Assembly: GCA_013817465.1 (NCBI GenBank) | Contig: JACDCP010000192.1 | Span: forward strand, 1 to 6,251 | Reading direction: 5' to 3' | Length of the DNA: 6,251 bases | Source of the DNA: Gammaproteobacteria bacterium | Lineage (GTDB): Bacteria; Pseudomonadota; Gammaproteobacteria; Steroidobacterales; JACDCP01 | Part shown: positions 1 through 6,044 of the stretch, piece after piece | Layout: every line of letters starts with the position of its first letter | How positions within the stretch are numbered: position 1 is the first letter of the stretch | Notes under the pieces: generated by a model | What the model saw: only the letters and a program-made list of their open reading frames with translations | The model's database searches: none | What the model was told of the DNA's origin: nothing | Made by a program: the position numbers and the translations under genes

Positions 1-474
1 GGTGTCTTTCAGTTCACCTATCCGGGCTTGATCCGTGCTGCAAGGCGGCACGATGAGGCCGCGTTTCGCAATCGCATGAGAAGCATGGCCTGGCAGGCGC
101 TGGCGGTGACGGCCGGAATGATGATTGCCATTCTCGCGCTCATCCAGCCGTTGTTGCACTGGATAGACAGGCCGATTTACGAAGAGCACATCGTGCTACT
201 CTATTGGGCTTTGGGCGTCATGGCCTTGTATGCGGCAGCCACGGTGTTCCACTATGGCATCTACGCTCATTACAAGGATCGCCAGATCATCCTTAGTCAC
301 GTGGCGGCGTTGATCGTCTTTATGCTGGCTGTCGTGGCACTGAGGCCGCTGTTCGGCGTCGTGTCGGTACCGGTATCGATATGCCTGGCATATCTGTTGA
401 TTCTGATCTGGAAAGCGCTGACATTTTATCGGATACACTTCGGTGCACCTGACGTAACGCCCGGCAGCTCATGA
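1..474 (+). CDS. C-terminal part of a MOP/Wzx-type polysaccharide flippase (5' end outside the window)
   Basis: The reading frame is open from base 1, so this is the last 157 residues of a longer protein and the true start lies upstream. It has about four hydrophobic stretches, at visible residues 31-50, 65-82, 98-116 and 117-138, separated by short basic or polar loops. An early FTYPGLIRAARRHDEAAFRN segment and a later GIYAHYKDRQ loop resemble the second half of oligosaccharide flippases of the MOP superfamily. In that family the protein sits in the inner membrane and moves lipid-linked sugar units to the periplasmic face. The call rests on topology and general resemblance, since no catalytic motif exists. 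A different multi-pass glycan-locus protein is possible. The stop lies 31 bases before pseB, which suggests co-transcription with the pseudaminic acid genes. Confidence 0.72.
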   Translation, partial: GVFQFTYPGLIRAARRHDEAAFRNRMRSMAWQALAVTAGMMIAILALIQPLLHWIDRPIYEEHIVLLYWALGVMALYAAATVFHYGIYAHYKDRQIILSHVAALIVFMLAVVALRPLFGVVSVPVSICLAYLLILIWKALTFYRIHFGAPDVTPGSS

Positions 475-505
475 AGATTGTTAATCGACGTATGGATAGC
501 CAGCG

Positions 506-1510
506 ATGTTCGATGACAGATCCATTTTGATCACCGGCGGCACCGGATCGTTCGGGCGTAAGTATGTGCAGGTTCTGCTGGAGCGGTATAAACCGCGTCG
601 ACTGATCGTCTTCTCTCGGGACGAGTTGAAGCAATATGAGATGGCCCAGGAGTTCAATGCACCCTGCATGCGTTATTTCATCGGGGACGTGCGCGACCGC
701 AAACGGCTGGTCCAGGCGTTGGAGGACGTAGATCTGGTCATACATGCAGCGGCGATGAAGCAAGTGCCCGCCGCGGAATACAACCCGATGGAGTGCATCA
801 AGACGAATATTCACGGGGCTGAAAACGTCATTCACGCCGCCCTGGTCAACGAAGTGAGCAGGGTGATCGCGCTGTCGACCGACAAGGCAGCCAACCCGAT
901 CAATCTGTATGGCGCGACAAAACTCGCCTCGGACAAGTTGTTCGTCGCAGCCAACAACATCGCAGGCAAGCGACAGACACGGTTTGCCGTCGTACGGTAC
1001 GGCAACGTGGTGGGGTCCCGCGGCTCCGTTGTGCCGTTTTTCCGCAAATTGATCGACAAGGGATCGGATCATCTCCCTATCACGGACCAGCGGATGACAC
1101 GCTTCTGGATCACGTTGCAGCAGGGTGTCGAGTTTGTGCTGAAGAATCTGCAGCGGATGCGCGGAGGCGAAATCTTCGTGCCCAAGATTCCCTCGATCAA
1201 AATCGTCGATCTGGCGACCGCAATGGCACCGGGCCTGCGGCAGACGATCATCGGCATCCGGCCGGGTGAGAAAGTGCATGAGATCATGTGCCCATCCGAT
1301 GATTCGCATCTGACTCTCGAATTCAGCGATCACTACGTGATCCGGCCGACCATCACGTTCGCGGGTCGAAAGAACGACTTTTCGGTGAACCATGTGGCTG
1401 AGAGAGGTACGCCCGTCGCGGAGGGTTTTGAATATAATTCCGGCAGCAACTCCCATTTCCTCACCGTAGAGGAAATCATCGACTTCAATCATCTGGCCGG
1501 CATCGAATGA
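506..1510 (+). CDS. pseB: UDP-N-acetylglucosamine 4,6-dehydratase (5-inverting), PseB
   Basis: PseB carries out the first step of pseudaminic acid synthesis: it removes water from UDP-GlcNAc and inverts C5, giving UDP-2-acetamido-2,6-dideoxy-L-arabino-hexos-4-ulose, in the cytoplasm. At 334 residues it has the usual family length. It is an extended short-chain dehydrogenase with a TGGTGSFG nucleotide-binding loop at residues 10-17, GDVRD at 60-64, HAAAMKQVPAAEYNP at 80-94, and the active-site stretch STDKAANPINLYGATK at 124-139. The last contains D126, K127, Y135 and K139, which match the catalytic Asp/Lys/Tyr and Lys of the FlaA1/PseB family. RMTRFWITL and IRPGEKVHE in the C-terminal half are also typical. 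ATG 506 is the only sensible start, because an in-frame TAA lies at 482-484. The upstream GGA at 494-496 is a weak ribosome site. The stop overlaps pseC by 4 bases. Confidence 0.96.
   Translation: MFDDRSILITGGTGSFGRKYVQVLLERYKPRRLIVFSRDELKQYEMAQEFNAPCMRYFIGDVRDRKRLVQALEDVDLVIHAAAMKQVPAAEYNPMECIKTNIHGAENVIHAALVNEVSRVIALSTDKAANPINLYGATKLASDKLFVAANNIAGKRQTRFAVVRYGNVVGSRGSVVPFFRKLIDKGSDHLPITDQRMTRFWITLQQGVEFVLKNLQRMRGGEIFVPKIPSIKIVDLATAMAPGLRQTIIGIRPGEKVHEIMCPSDDSHLTLEFSDHYVIRPTITFAGRKNDFSVNHVAERGTPVAEGFEYNSGSNSHFLTVEEIIDFNHLAGIE
1507..1510 (+). promoter_or_regulatory. ATGA start/stop overlap coupling pseB and pseC translation
   Basis: The pseC ATG (1507-1509) shares bases with the pseB TGA (1508-1510). 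No clear purine-rich ribosome site is present in the 16 bases before it, so ribosomes that finish pseB probably restart on pseC. This is a direct sequence observation; the coupling itself is inferred. Confidence 0.7.
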
Positions 1511-2682
1511 TCCCCTACGGCCGGCAGGACATTTCGGAAGCGGATATTCAAGCCGTCGTCGATGTGCTGAGCTGCGATTTTCTGACCCAGGGGCCTGAGG
1601 TCCCTGGCTTCGAGCAGGCCGTTGCGCGGTACTGCGACGCGCGTCACGCGATCGCTGTCAACAGCGCGACCAGCGCCCTTCACCTGGCCTGTCTCGCACT
1701 GCAAGTTGGCCCAAGGGATTGCGTGTGGACCAGCCCGATCACGTTCGTGGCGACGGCCAACTGCGCTTTGCATTGCGGCGCAGCGGTCGATTTCGTGGAT
1801 ATCGATCCGGGAACCTGCAATTTGAGCGTGCAACGCCTGGCGGAGAAGCTCGAAGTCGCCAAGCGGTACAACCGTCTCCCCAAGGTGGTGATTCCGGTGC
1901 ATTTCGGCGGTCAGGCTTGTGATATGGCCGCCATCCACGATCTCGGGAATCGTTTCGGATTCAGAATCATCGAGGATGCATCGCACGCGATTGGTGGCCG
2001 CTACCGGGGGGAACCCGTCGGAAACGGCCGCTACAGCGATATCACCGTGTTCAGCTTCCACCCCGTAAAGTTGATTACGACTGCGGAAGGTGGAATGGCG
2101 CTCACGAATGACCATCGCCTTGCGAGGCGCATGAGGCTCCTTCGCAGCCACGGGACCACGCGGGACGCGGCTGACATGACCCGTCCTCCGGACGGTCCGT
2201 GGTATTACCAGCAGATCGACGTCGGTTTCAACTATCGCATGACCGACCTGCAGGCTGCGCTGGGCTCGAGCCAATTGAAGCGTCTCGACGAATTTGTCGC
2301 CAGACGTCACGACATCGCCGAGCGGTACGATGAATGTGTCGCAAATTTGCCGGTCGCCACGCTGTCGCAATGCCCCGACAGCCATTCAGCGAGGCATTTG
2401 TACGTAATCAGGCTGAAGCTGAGCGAAATCGAAAGTACGCATCGCAATATTTACGATGCGATGCGGACCGCCGGCGTCGGTGTGAATGTTCACTATATTC
2501 CACTTCACCTGCAGCCTTATTATACGCAGCTTGGCTTTGTAGCTGGTCAGTATCCGGAAGCGGAACGTTACTATTCCGAGGCGCTCACGTTGCCGATATA
2601 TGCAGCACTGACTGTAAGTGAGCAAACGTACGTCTGCAGCGCGCTGTCGGAATGCCTCGGGCGCGGGCGCAAGCACGCGTGA
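1507..2682 (+). CDS. pseC: UDP-4-amino-4,6-dideoxy-N-acetyl-beta-L-altrosamine transaminase, PseC
   Basis: PseC is a PLP enzyme that adds an amino group at C4 of the PseB product, normally using glutamate as donor. The protein is 391 residues, normal for the DegT/DnrJ/EryC1 aminotransferase family. Visible features in order are FLTQGPEVPGFE at 25-36, NSATSALHLA at 52-61 (phosphate-side PLP contacts), SPITFVATAN at 76-85, IPVHFGGQ at 129-136, IEDASHAIGG at 155-164 (D157 is expected to pair with the PLP ring nitrogen), and FSFHPVKLITTAEGG at 182-196, with K188 as the expected Schiff-base lysine. RSHGTTRD and GFNYRMTDLQAALG follow, both typical of the PseC subgroup. No key residue is missing. 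The ATGA overlap with the pseB stop and the lack of a clear ribosome site in front point to translational coupling, so the two enzymes are probably made together. Confidence 0.95.
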   Translation: MIPYGRQDISEADIQAVVDVLSCDFLTQGPEVPGFEQAVARYCDARHAIAVNSATSALHLACLALQVGPRDCVWTSPITFVATANCALHCGAAVDFVDIDPGTCNLSVQRLAEKLEVAKRYNRLPKVVIPVHFGGQACDMAAIHDLGNRFGFRIIEDASHAIGGRYRGEPVGNGRYSDITVFSFHPVKLITTAEGGMALTNDHRLARRMRLLRSHGTTRDAADMTRPPDGPWYYQQIDVGFNYRMTDLQAALGSSQLKRLDEFVARRHDIAERYDECVANLPVATLSQCPDSHSARHLYVIRLKLSEIESTHRNIYDAMRTAGVGVNVHYIPLHLQPYYTQLGFVAGQYPEAERYYSEALTLPIYAALTVSEQTYVCSALSECLGRGRKHA

Positions 2683-2706
2683 ACGAAAAGGGACTGGGAT
2701 TCTGTT

Positions 2707-3342
2707 ATGTCAGAAAAATACCGGACCGACCAGGAATCGTTCTGGGCGGGAAATTTTGGTGACGCTTACGTCGAGCGTAACAATGATCCGCGTAGAGTCG
2801 CACGAAGGACCGCGCTGTTCGCGAAGATACTCAGCCGGACACGCGGTGTCTCCCGCATTCTGGAGCTGGGTGCCAACATAGGCCAGAATCTTCTGGCCAT
2901 ACGCAACCTCATTCCCGACGCGGAGTTCGGCGCGGTGGAAATCAATGAAAAGGCGATAGACAGCCTCCGGAGTATCCCGAATACAAGGATTTTTCCGGAG
3001 TCTATTCTGGATTTCGATGTAAATGGAGCCGGTGAGTATGATTTGACCTTGGCGTCGGGTGTATTGATTCACGTCGATCCGAAACATCTGCCCGACGTCT
3101 ACGCGCGGCTCTTCGAATGCTCTTCAAGCTATATAGCGTTGATGGAGTACTATAATCCGACGCCGGTAGAAGTGGTTTACCGCGGGCATGAGAAACGTCT
3201 GTTCAAACGGGATTTTGCCGGGGAGATGCTCAGCCGGTATCCGGACCTGGAATTGGTCGATTACGGCTTTCAATACCATGGTGATTACAATTTTCCCGCT
3301 GATGACGGCACATGGTTCCTGATGAGGAAGAACAGCACCTGA
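2707..3342 (+). CDS. Pseudaminic acid biosynthesis-associated methylase (class I SAM methyltransferase)
   Basis: This 211-residue protein closely resembles the methyltransferase family annotated as pseudaminic acid biosynthesis-associated methylase (TIGR03587). Hallmarks seen are TDQESFWAGNFGDAYVERN at 7-25, the SAM-binding motif I ILELGANIG at 51-59, the acidic VEIN at 77-80 (E78 probably binds the ribose of SAM), GVLIHVDP at 118-125, EYYNPTPVEVVYRGH at 147-161 and KRLFKRDFAGEM at 163-174. Length matches the family. The name comes from repeated linkage to Pse genes. To my knowledge the exact acceptor is not firmly established; it may be Pse, an intermediate or a linked glycan. ATG 2707 is preceded by GGGA at 2696-2699 with a 7-base spacer, and the gene starts 24 bases after pseC. 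Its base composition is noticeably more A+T-rich than that of the genes to its right. Confidence 0.9.
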   Translation: MSEKYRTDQESFWAGNFGDAYVERNNDPRRVARRTALFAKILSRTRGVSRILELGANIGQNLLAIRNLIPDAEFGAVEINEKAIDSLRSIPNTRIFPESILDFDVNGAGEYDLTLASGVLIHVDPKHLPDVYARLFECSSSYIALMEYYNPTPVEVVYRGHEKRLFKRDFAGEMLSRYPDLELVDYGFQYHGDYNFPADDGTWFLMRKNST

Positions 3343-3375
3343 CGACAATAGGCGCGGGTCAGCAGGCGTGCATCT

Positions 3376-3379
3376 GGAG
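3376..3379 (+). promoter_or_regulatory. Ribosome binding site deciding the start of the second methyltransferase
   Basis: GGAG lies 5 bases before ATG 3385 in the 42-base gap after the first methylase. The site overlaps the competing GTG 3379, which argues that ATG 3385 is the real start. Confidence 0.6.
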
Positions 3380-3384
3380 TGGGA

Positions 3385-4143
3385 ATGGTTCGGCAGTTTC
3401 TGCGAAAGAAGGCAAAGATCGCGCGAGGACTATGGAATACCTACTTTGTGAAGCGGGGCGAAATTCGCGATGGCCGTGAACGCTGGGATGAGTTGCACTA
3501 TGTCCATGGCGTCAGCGACAGGCAGACCCTCGCGGCTGATAAACACCTGATCGCGGCGAAATATCACTACAATTCCGTCGAGCTGAAGATCCTCCGGCAT
3601 TTGCGCGAGTATGGCATCGAAACGCAAGGATCGGTGGTGCTGGACATCGGCTCCGGCGCCGGCCACTGGATCGATTTCTACAAGTCGCTGGGGTCGGCGA
3701 GCACGATCGGCGTAGACGTATCCCGGCTGTCGACAGAGTATCTCCGAAACAAGTACAAAGACCATTCCGATGTCACCATTCTCCACGGTAAGGCTTCGGA
3801 AATACTGGCCGGGCTGGATGCGAAGTTCAATATCGTGAGCGCCATCGGGGTCATGTTCCATATAGTCGACGACGTGGAATGGATCGCCACCATAAAGATG
3901 ATCGCCCGCTCCCTTCAGCCGAAAGGCTTGCTCATAGTCGGCGGTCATTTCGGGTGCTTCGATGGGCTGAATGTCAAGTTCGACCCGGACGGTGGCGTCA
4001 ACAAGCGTCTTAGGAGCAAAAGCCGCTGGAGCCGCGTGCTGAAGGAGGCGGAATTCAGTGAAATTCGTGTGTATAGGAATCAGGCATACTTATGGATCGA
4101 CGATGTGCTCCCGGAAAACCATTTGTTGATGGCCACGAGGTAG
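3385..4143 (+). CDS. Class I SAM-dependent methyltransferase, acceptor unknown
   Basis: This is a 252-residue protein with a single Rossmann-type methyltransferase domain. Motif I is VVLDIGSGAGHW at residues 84-95, followed by IGVDVS at 108-113 (acidic D111 for SAM ribose), VSAIGVMFHIVDD at 151-163 as motif IV/post-IV, and SLQPKGLLIVGG at 176-187. These are visible hallmarks of the Methyltransf_11/25 type. The first 70 residues are basic and polar (RKKAK near the start) and have no recognised domain; there is no signal peptide or membrane segment. It is not a close relative of the preceding methylase, since motifs and length differ, so it is not a simple duplication. ATG 3385 is preferred because GGAG at 3376-3379 sits 5 bases upstream. 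A GTG at 3379 would add two residues but has no good ribosome site. The setting suggests a sugar or glycan acceptor; the sequence does not say which atom is methylated. Confidence 0.85.
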   Translation: MVRQFLRKKAKIARGLWNTYFVKRGEIRDGRERWDELHYVHGVSDRQTLAADKHLIAAKYHYNSVELKILRHLREYGIETQGSVVLDIGSGAGHWIDFYKSLGSASTIGVDVSRLSTEYLRNKYKDHSDVTILHGKASEILAGLDAKFNIVSAIGVMFHIVDDVEWIATIKMIARSLQPKGLLIVGGHFGCFDGLNVKFDPDGGVNKRLRSKSRWSRVLKEAEFSEIRVYRNQAYLWIDDVLPENHLLMATR

Positions 4144-4162
4144 TTCAGCCGGGATATGGAAG

Positions 4163-4897
4163 ATGACGCTCGGGGTCATCATTCAGGCCAGGGTCGGCTC
4201 GAAACGGTTTCCGGGCAAGGTTCTGAAGGACGTCGGAGGCCACAGCATGCTGGCGCGCGTCGTGCGCAGGGTCAGCCGCGCCCGCAGGATCGACAAGGTA
4301 GTCGTTGCGACCACCGAATTGCCGCCCGATGATGCGATCGTCAACGAAGCACGTGACCTGGGCGCAGCCCTTTTCAGGGGTGACGAGCAGGACGTGCTCG
4401 ACCGGTATCGCGGGGCGGCGGAACAGTTTGGACTCGATCCGCTTGTCCGCGTCACTTCCGATTGCCCGCTCATCGATCCCGGCCTCATCGATCTCGTCAT
4501 CGGGCATTTTCTCAGCGCGAGCCCGCCGGTCGACTTCGCGAGCAACGGTCTCGAGAGGACATATCCCCGGGGTCTGGATTTTTCCGTCATGCGCAGGGAA
4601 GCGCTCGAGCGTGCATGGGCTGAAGCCGTCGAGCCTTACGAGCGAGTGCACGTAACACCCTACCTGCGCGAGCACCCGGAGCGCTTCCGGCTTCTGTCCG
4701 TGACAGGCGGAACCGGGGCCGGGCAGCGCTGGACGGTCGATACGCAGGAAGACCTCGATTTCGTGCGCGCAATCTATGGCCGCTTCGGGAATGAGGACAG
4801 CATGTCATGGCGCGACGTGCTGGCCCTGCTCGAGCGGGAGCCAGCCCTGTTGTCGATCAACAGCGGCGTTCGCCAGAAAGAGCTCAGGGAACTCTGA
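4163..4897 (+). CDS. SpsF-type cytidylyltransferase, probable CMP-pseudaminic acid synthetase
   Basis: This 244-residue protein belongs to the acylneuraminate cytidylyltransferase-like superfamily, SpsF branch (COG1861 type). Motifs visible are the nucleotide-binding IIQARVGSKRFPGKVL at 6-21, VVVATTELPPDD at 46-57, RVTSDCPLIDP at 96-106 (D100 likely binds the metal), YPRGLDF at 134-140, HVTPYLREHPERF at 163-175 and RWTVDTQEDL at 189-198. Such proteins are often named spore coat polysaccharide protein SpsF or 'glycosyltransferase family protein', but the fold is that of a CTP:sugar transferase. Lying directly before a pseG-like gene, with no other cytidylyltransferase in view, it most likely makes CMP-Pse, the role of PseF. 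That role is inferred from context. ATG 4163 has GGGA at 4151-4154 upstream. The gene ends 4 bases before the pseG-like start. Confidence 0.86.
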   Translation: MTLGVIIQARVGSKRFPGKVLKDVGGHSMLARVVRRVSRARRIDKVVVATTELPPDDAIVNEARDLGAALFRGDEQDVLDRYRGAAEQFGLDPLVRVTSDCPLIDPGLIDLVIGHFLSASPPVDFASNGLERTYPRGLDFSVMRREALERAWAEAVEPYERVHVTPYLREHPERFRLLSVTGGTGAGQRWTVDTQEDLDFVRAIYGRFGNEDSMSWRDVLALLEREPALLSINSGVRQKELREL

Positions 4898-4901
4898 TTC
4901 C

Positions 4902-6044
4902 ATGCCTCAGCACGCGGCGGATTCCATGCGGACTGACCGGGCCGGTGGACGACGATTCAAGGCGCAAGGATGGGCATACTTTCGGGTGGACGCCAACGCC
5001 CGGATCGGCTCCGGTCATCTCGCGCGATGTCGTCTGCTCGCCGGCGAGCTCATGCGTCACGGCATCCGGTGCACATTCCTCATCGAATCGACGCCTGAGA
5101 GCCTGCGCCGCTCGCTCGAGGCTGAGGGTCATCCGGTCGTACGGCTTCCGCCCGAGCGGAGCGTCGACGCGGAATATCTGGCAGAGACATTTGCAAGCGA
5201 TGGTTTTCCCCTGCTGGTGGTCGACAGCGACGCACCGGAATTTTATGAGGCGAACTGGCAACAATCCATTCGCACCCGCGGCATCTGGCTGATGATGATG
5301 ACGTTTCGACACGACTGTCACTTCTCTGCGGATCTCGTGCTCAATCAGAATTTGCTGGCGCTCTATCAGCGGTACTCCACGGAGCCGCACGCCGAGCTGC
5401 TGCTCGGACCGCGTTATGCCATGCTGGCCGATGAATTTCGCCATCTGCATGATGCTCCGCTGCGTGACAGGAGCAAGCCGCGGAGCCTGCTCGTGACCTT
5501 TGGAGGAGCGGATCGGCAGAATCTGACCTTGCGCGTCATGGATGCGCTGGCGCAGCTCGAGCCGCCGCCGGAGCGCGTCATGGTGATCGTCGGAAGCCTG
5601 TATGCCCGGTTGCCGGAGCTCCGGGTTCTGCTCTCGGAAATCGGCCATTTGAATCCGGAGCTGGTTATCGACACGAAACGCATGCCCGACTTGATGTCGG
5701 AGGCGGATCTCGCCATCAGCTCGGGCGGCCTGACTGCATGGGAACTCGCCTGCGCCGGCGTGCCGAACGTTATCGTTTCCTCCTCCGAACGGGAAAGGCA
5801 GACGGCCATGTTGCTCCATCGCGAAGGATTGGCGTGCTTCGTCGGTCATCATGACCAGGTTTCCCGCGATGACATCGGCCATGCCGTCCGGCAATTGGGG
5901 TCGAACCCGGCGCGGCTGAGAGCGCTGTGCGCGGCCGGCCGTCGGCTGGTCGACGGGCGCGGGCTGGACAGGGTCATCGCTAAGGTGCTGAGAGCCGTAG
6001 AAGGCCGGCCGAAAGAGGGTTGCGATATTGACTCCCGAGCCTGA
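4902..6044 (+). CDS. pseG: PseG-like nucleotide-sugar hydrolase (UDP-2,4-diacetamido-2,4,6-trideoxy-beta-L-altropyranose hydrolase), divergent
   Basis: PseG removes UDP from UDP-2,4-diacetamido-2,4,6-trideoxy-beta-L-altrose, releasing the free sugar used by the Pse synthase. The protein has 380 residues and a two-domain GT-B-like layout. The N-terminal FRVDANARIGSGHLARCRLLA (27-47) carries H39, matching the catalytic histidine of this family. ADLVLNQNLL follows at 143-152, LGPRYAML at 168-175, the domain-2 loop LVTFGGADRQN at 197-207, and the UDP-side SSGGLTAWELACAGVPNV at 273-290. Two segments differ from what I recall of the family: DSDAPEF at 108-114 where DxYxLD is usual, and MMMTF at 131-135 where IDDLA is usual. 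The N-terminus is about 20 residues longer than typical. ATG 4902 is chosen because the frame upstream of it lies inside the previous gene and shows no family similarity; AGGGA at 4886-4890 is a somewhat distant ribosome site. ATG 4926 is a possible alternative. Confidence 0.88.
   Translation: MPQHAADSMRTDRAGGRRFKAQGWAYFRVDANARIGSGHLARCRLLAGELMRHGIRCTFLIESTPESLRRSLEAEGHPVVRLPPERSVDAEYLAETFASDGFPLLVVDSDAPEFYEANWQQSIRTRGIWLMMMTFRHDCHFSADLVLNQNLLALYQRYSTEPHAELLLGPRYAMLADEFRHLHDAPLRDRSKPRSLLVTFGGADRQNLTLRVMDALAQLEPPPERVMVIVGSLYARLPELRVLLSEIGHLNPELVIDTKRMPDLMSEADLAISSGGLTAWELACAGVPNVIVSSSERERQTAMLLHREGLACFVGHHDQVSRDDIGHAVRQLGSNPARLRALCAAGRRLVDGRGLDRVIAKVLRAVEGRPKEGCDIDSRA
6014..6019 (+). promoter_or_regulatory. 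Ribosome binding site for the sulfotransferase gene, supporting a TTG start
   Basis: AGAGGG lies inside the end of the pseG-like gene, 8 bases before TTG 6028, an ideal spacing. The other candidate, ATG 6049, has only scattered purines in front of it. Use of the rare TTG start inside the upstream gene would link the amount of sulfotransferase to translation of that gene. Confidence 0.55.

Noticed and set aside
475..505. Promoter or terminator between the flippase end and pseB
   Set aside because: The 31 bases show no hairpin followed by T residues and no convincing -35/-10 pair, so the genes more likely share one transcript.
320..1492. Long open frame on the - strand (390 codons) opposite pseB
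   Set aside because: It mirrors a clearly identified gene whose motifs are intact. The translation is rich in H, R, D and Q, has no recognisable domain and spans the gene boundary, as expected of a codon shadow.
1489..2385. Long open frame on the - strand opposite pseC
   Set aside because: It is a shadow of pseC, with no family motifs and no ribosome site that stands out.
3379..3384. GTG 3379 as start of the second methyltransferase
   Set aside because: The best ribosome site (GGAG 3376-3379) overlaps this codon and is correctly spaced for ATG 3385.
4776..4901. Extension of pseG upstream to ATG 4776
   Set aside because: This part lies entirely inside the spsF-like gene in another frame, reads as Ser/Cys-rich sequence, and bears no resemblance to PseG N-termini.
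5291..5302. GATGATGATGACG micro-repeat as a slippage site or frameshift
   Set aside because: The frame continues without a break into conserved pseG sequence (DLVLNQN), and three to four trinucleotide units are too few to support programmed slippage. The altered residues it encodes are reported as a separate finding.
4884..5894. 336-codon open frame on the - strand opposite pseG
   Set aside because: It arises from the high G+C third positions of pseG. The translation lacks any recognisable domain.
5933..6010. Two GGCCGGCC octamers (5933-5940 and 6003-6010) as a possible paired operator
   Set aside because: They lie inside the pseG coding sequence in a G+C-rich stretch where such palindromes are expected by chance, and there is no nearby promoter.
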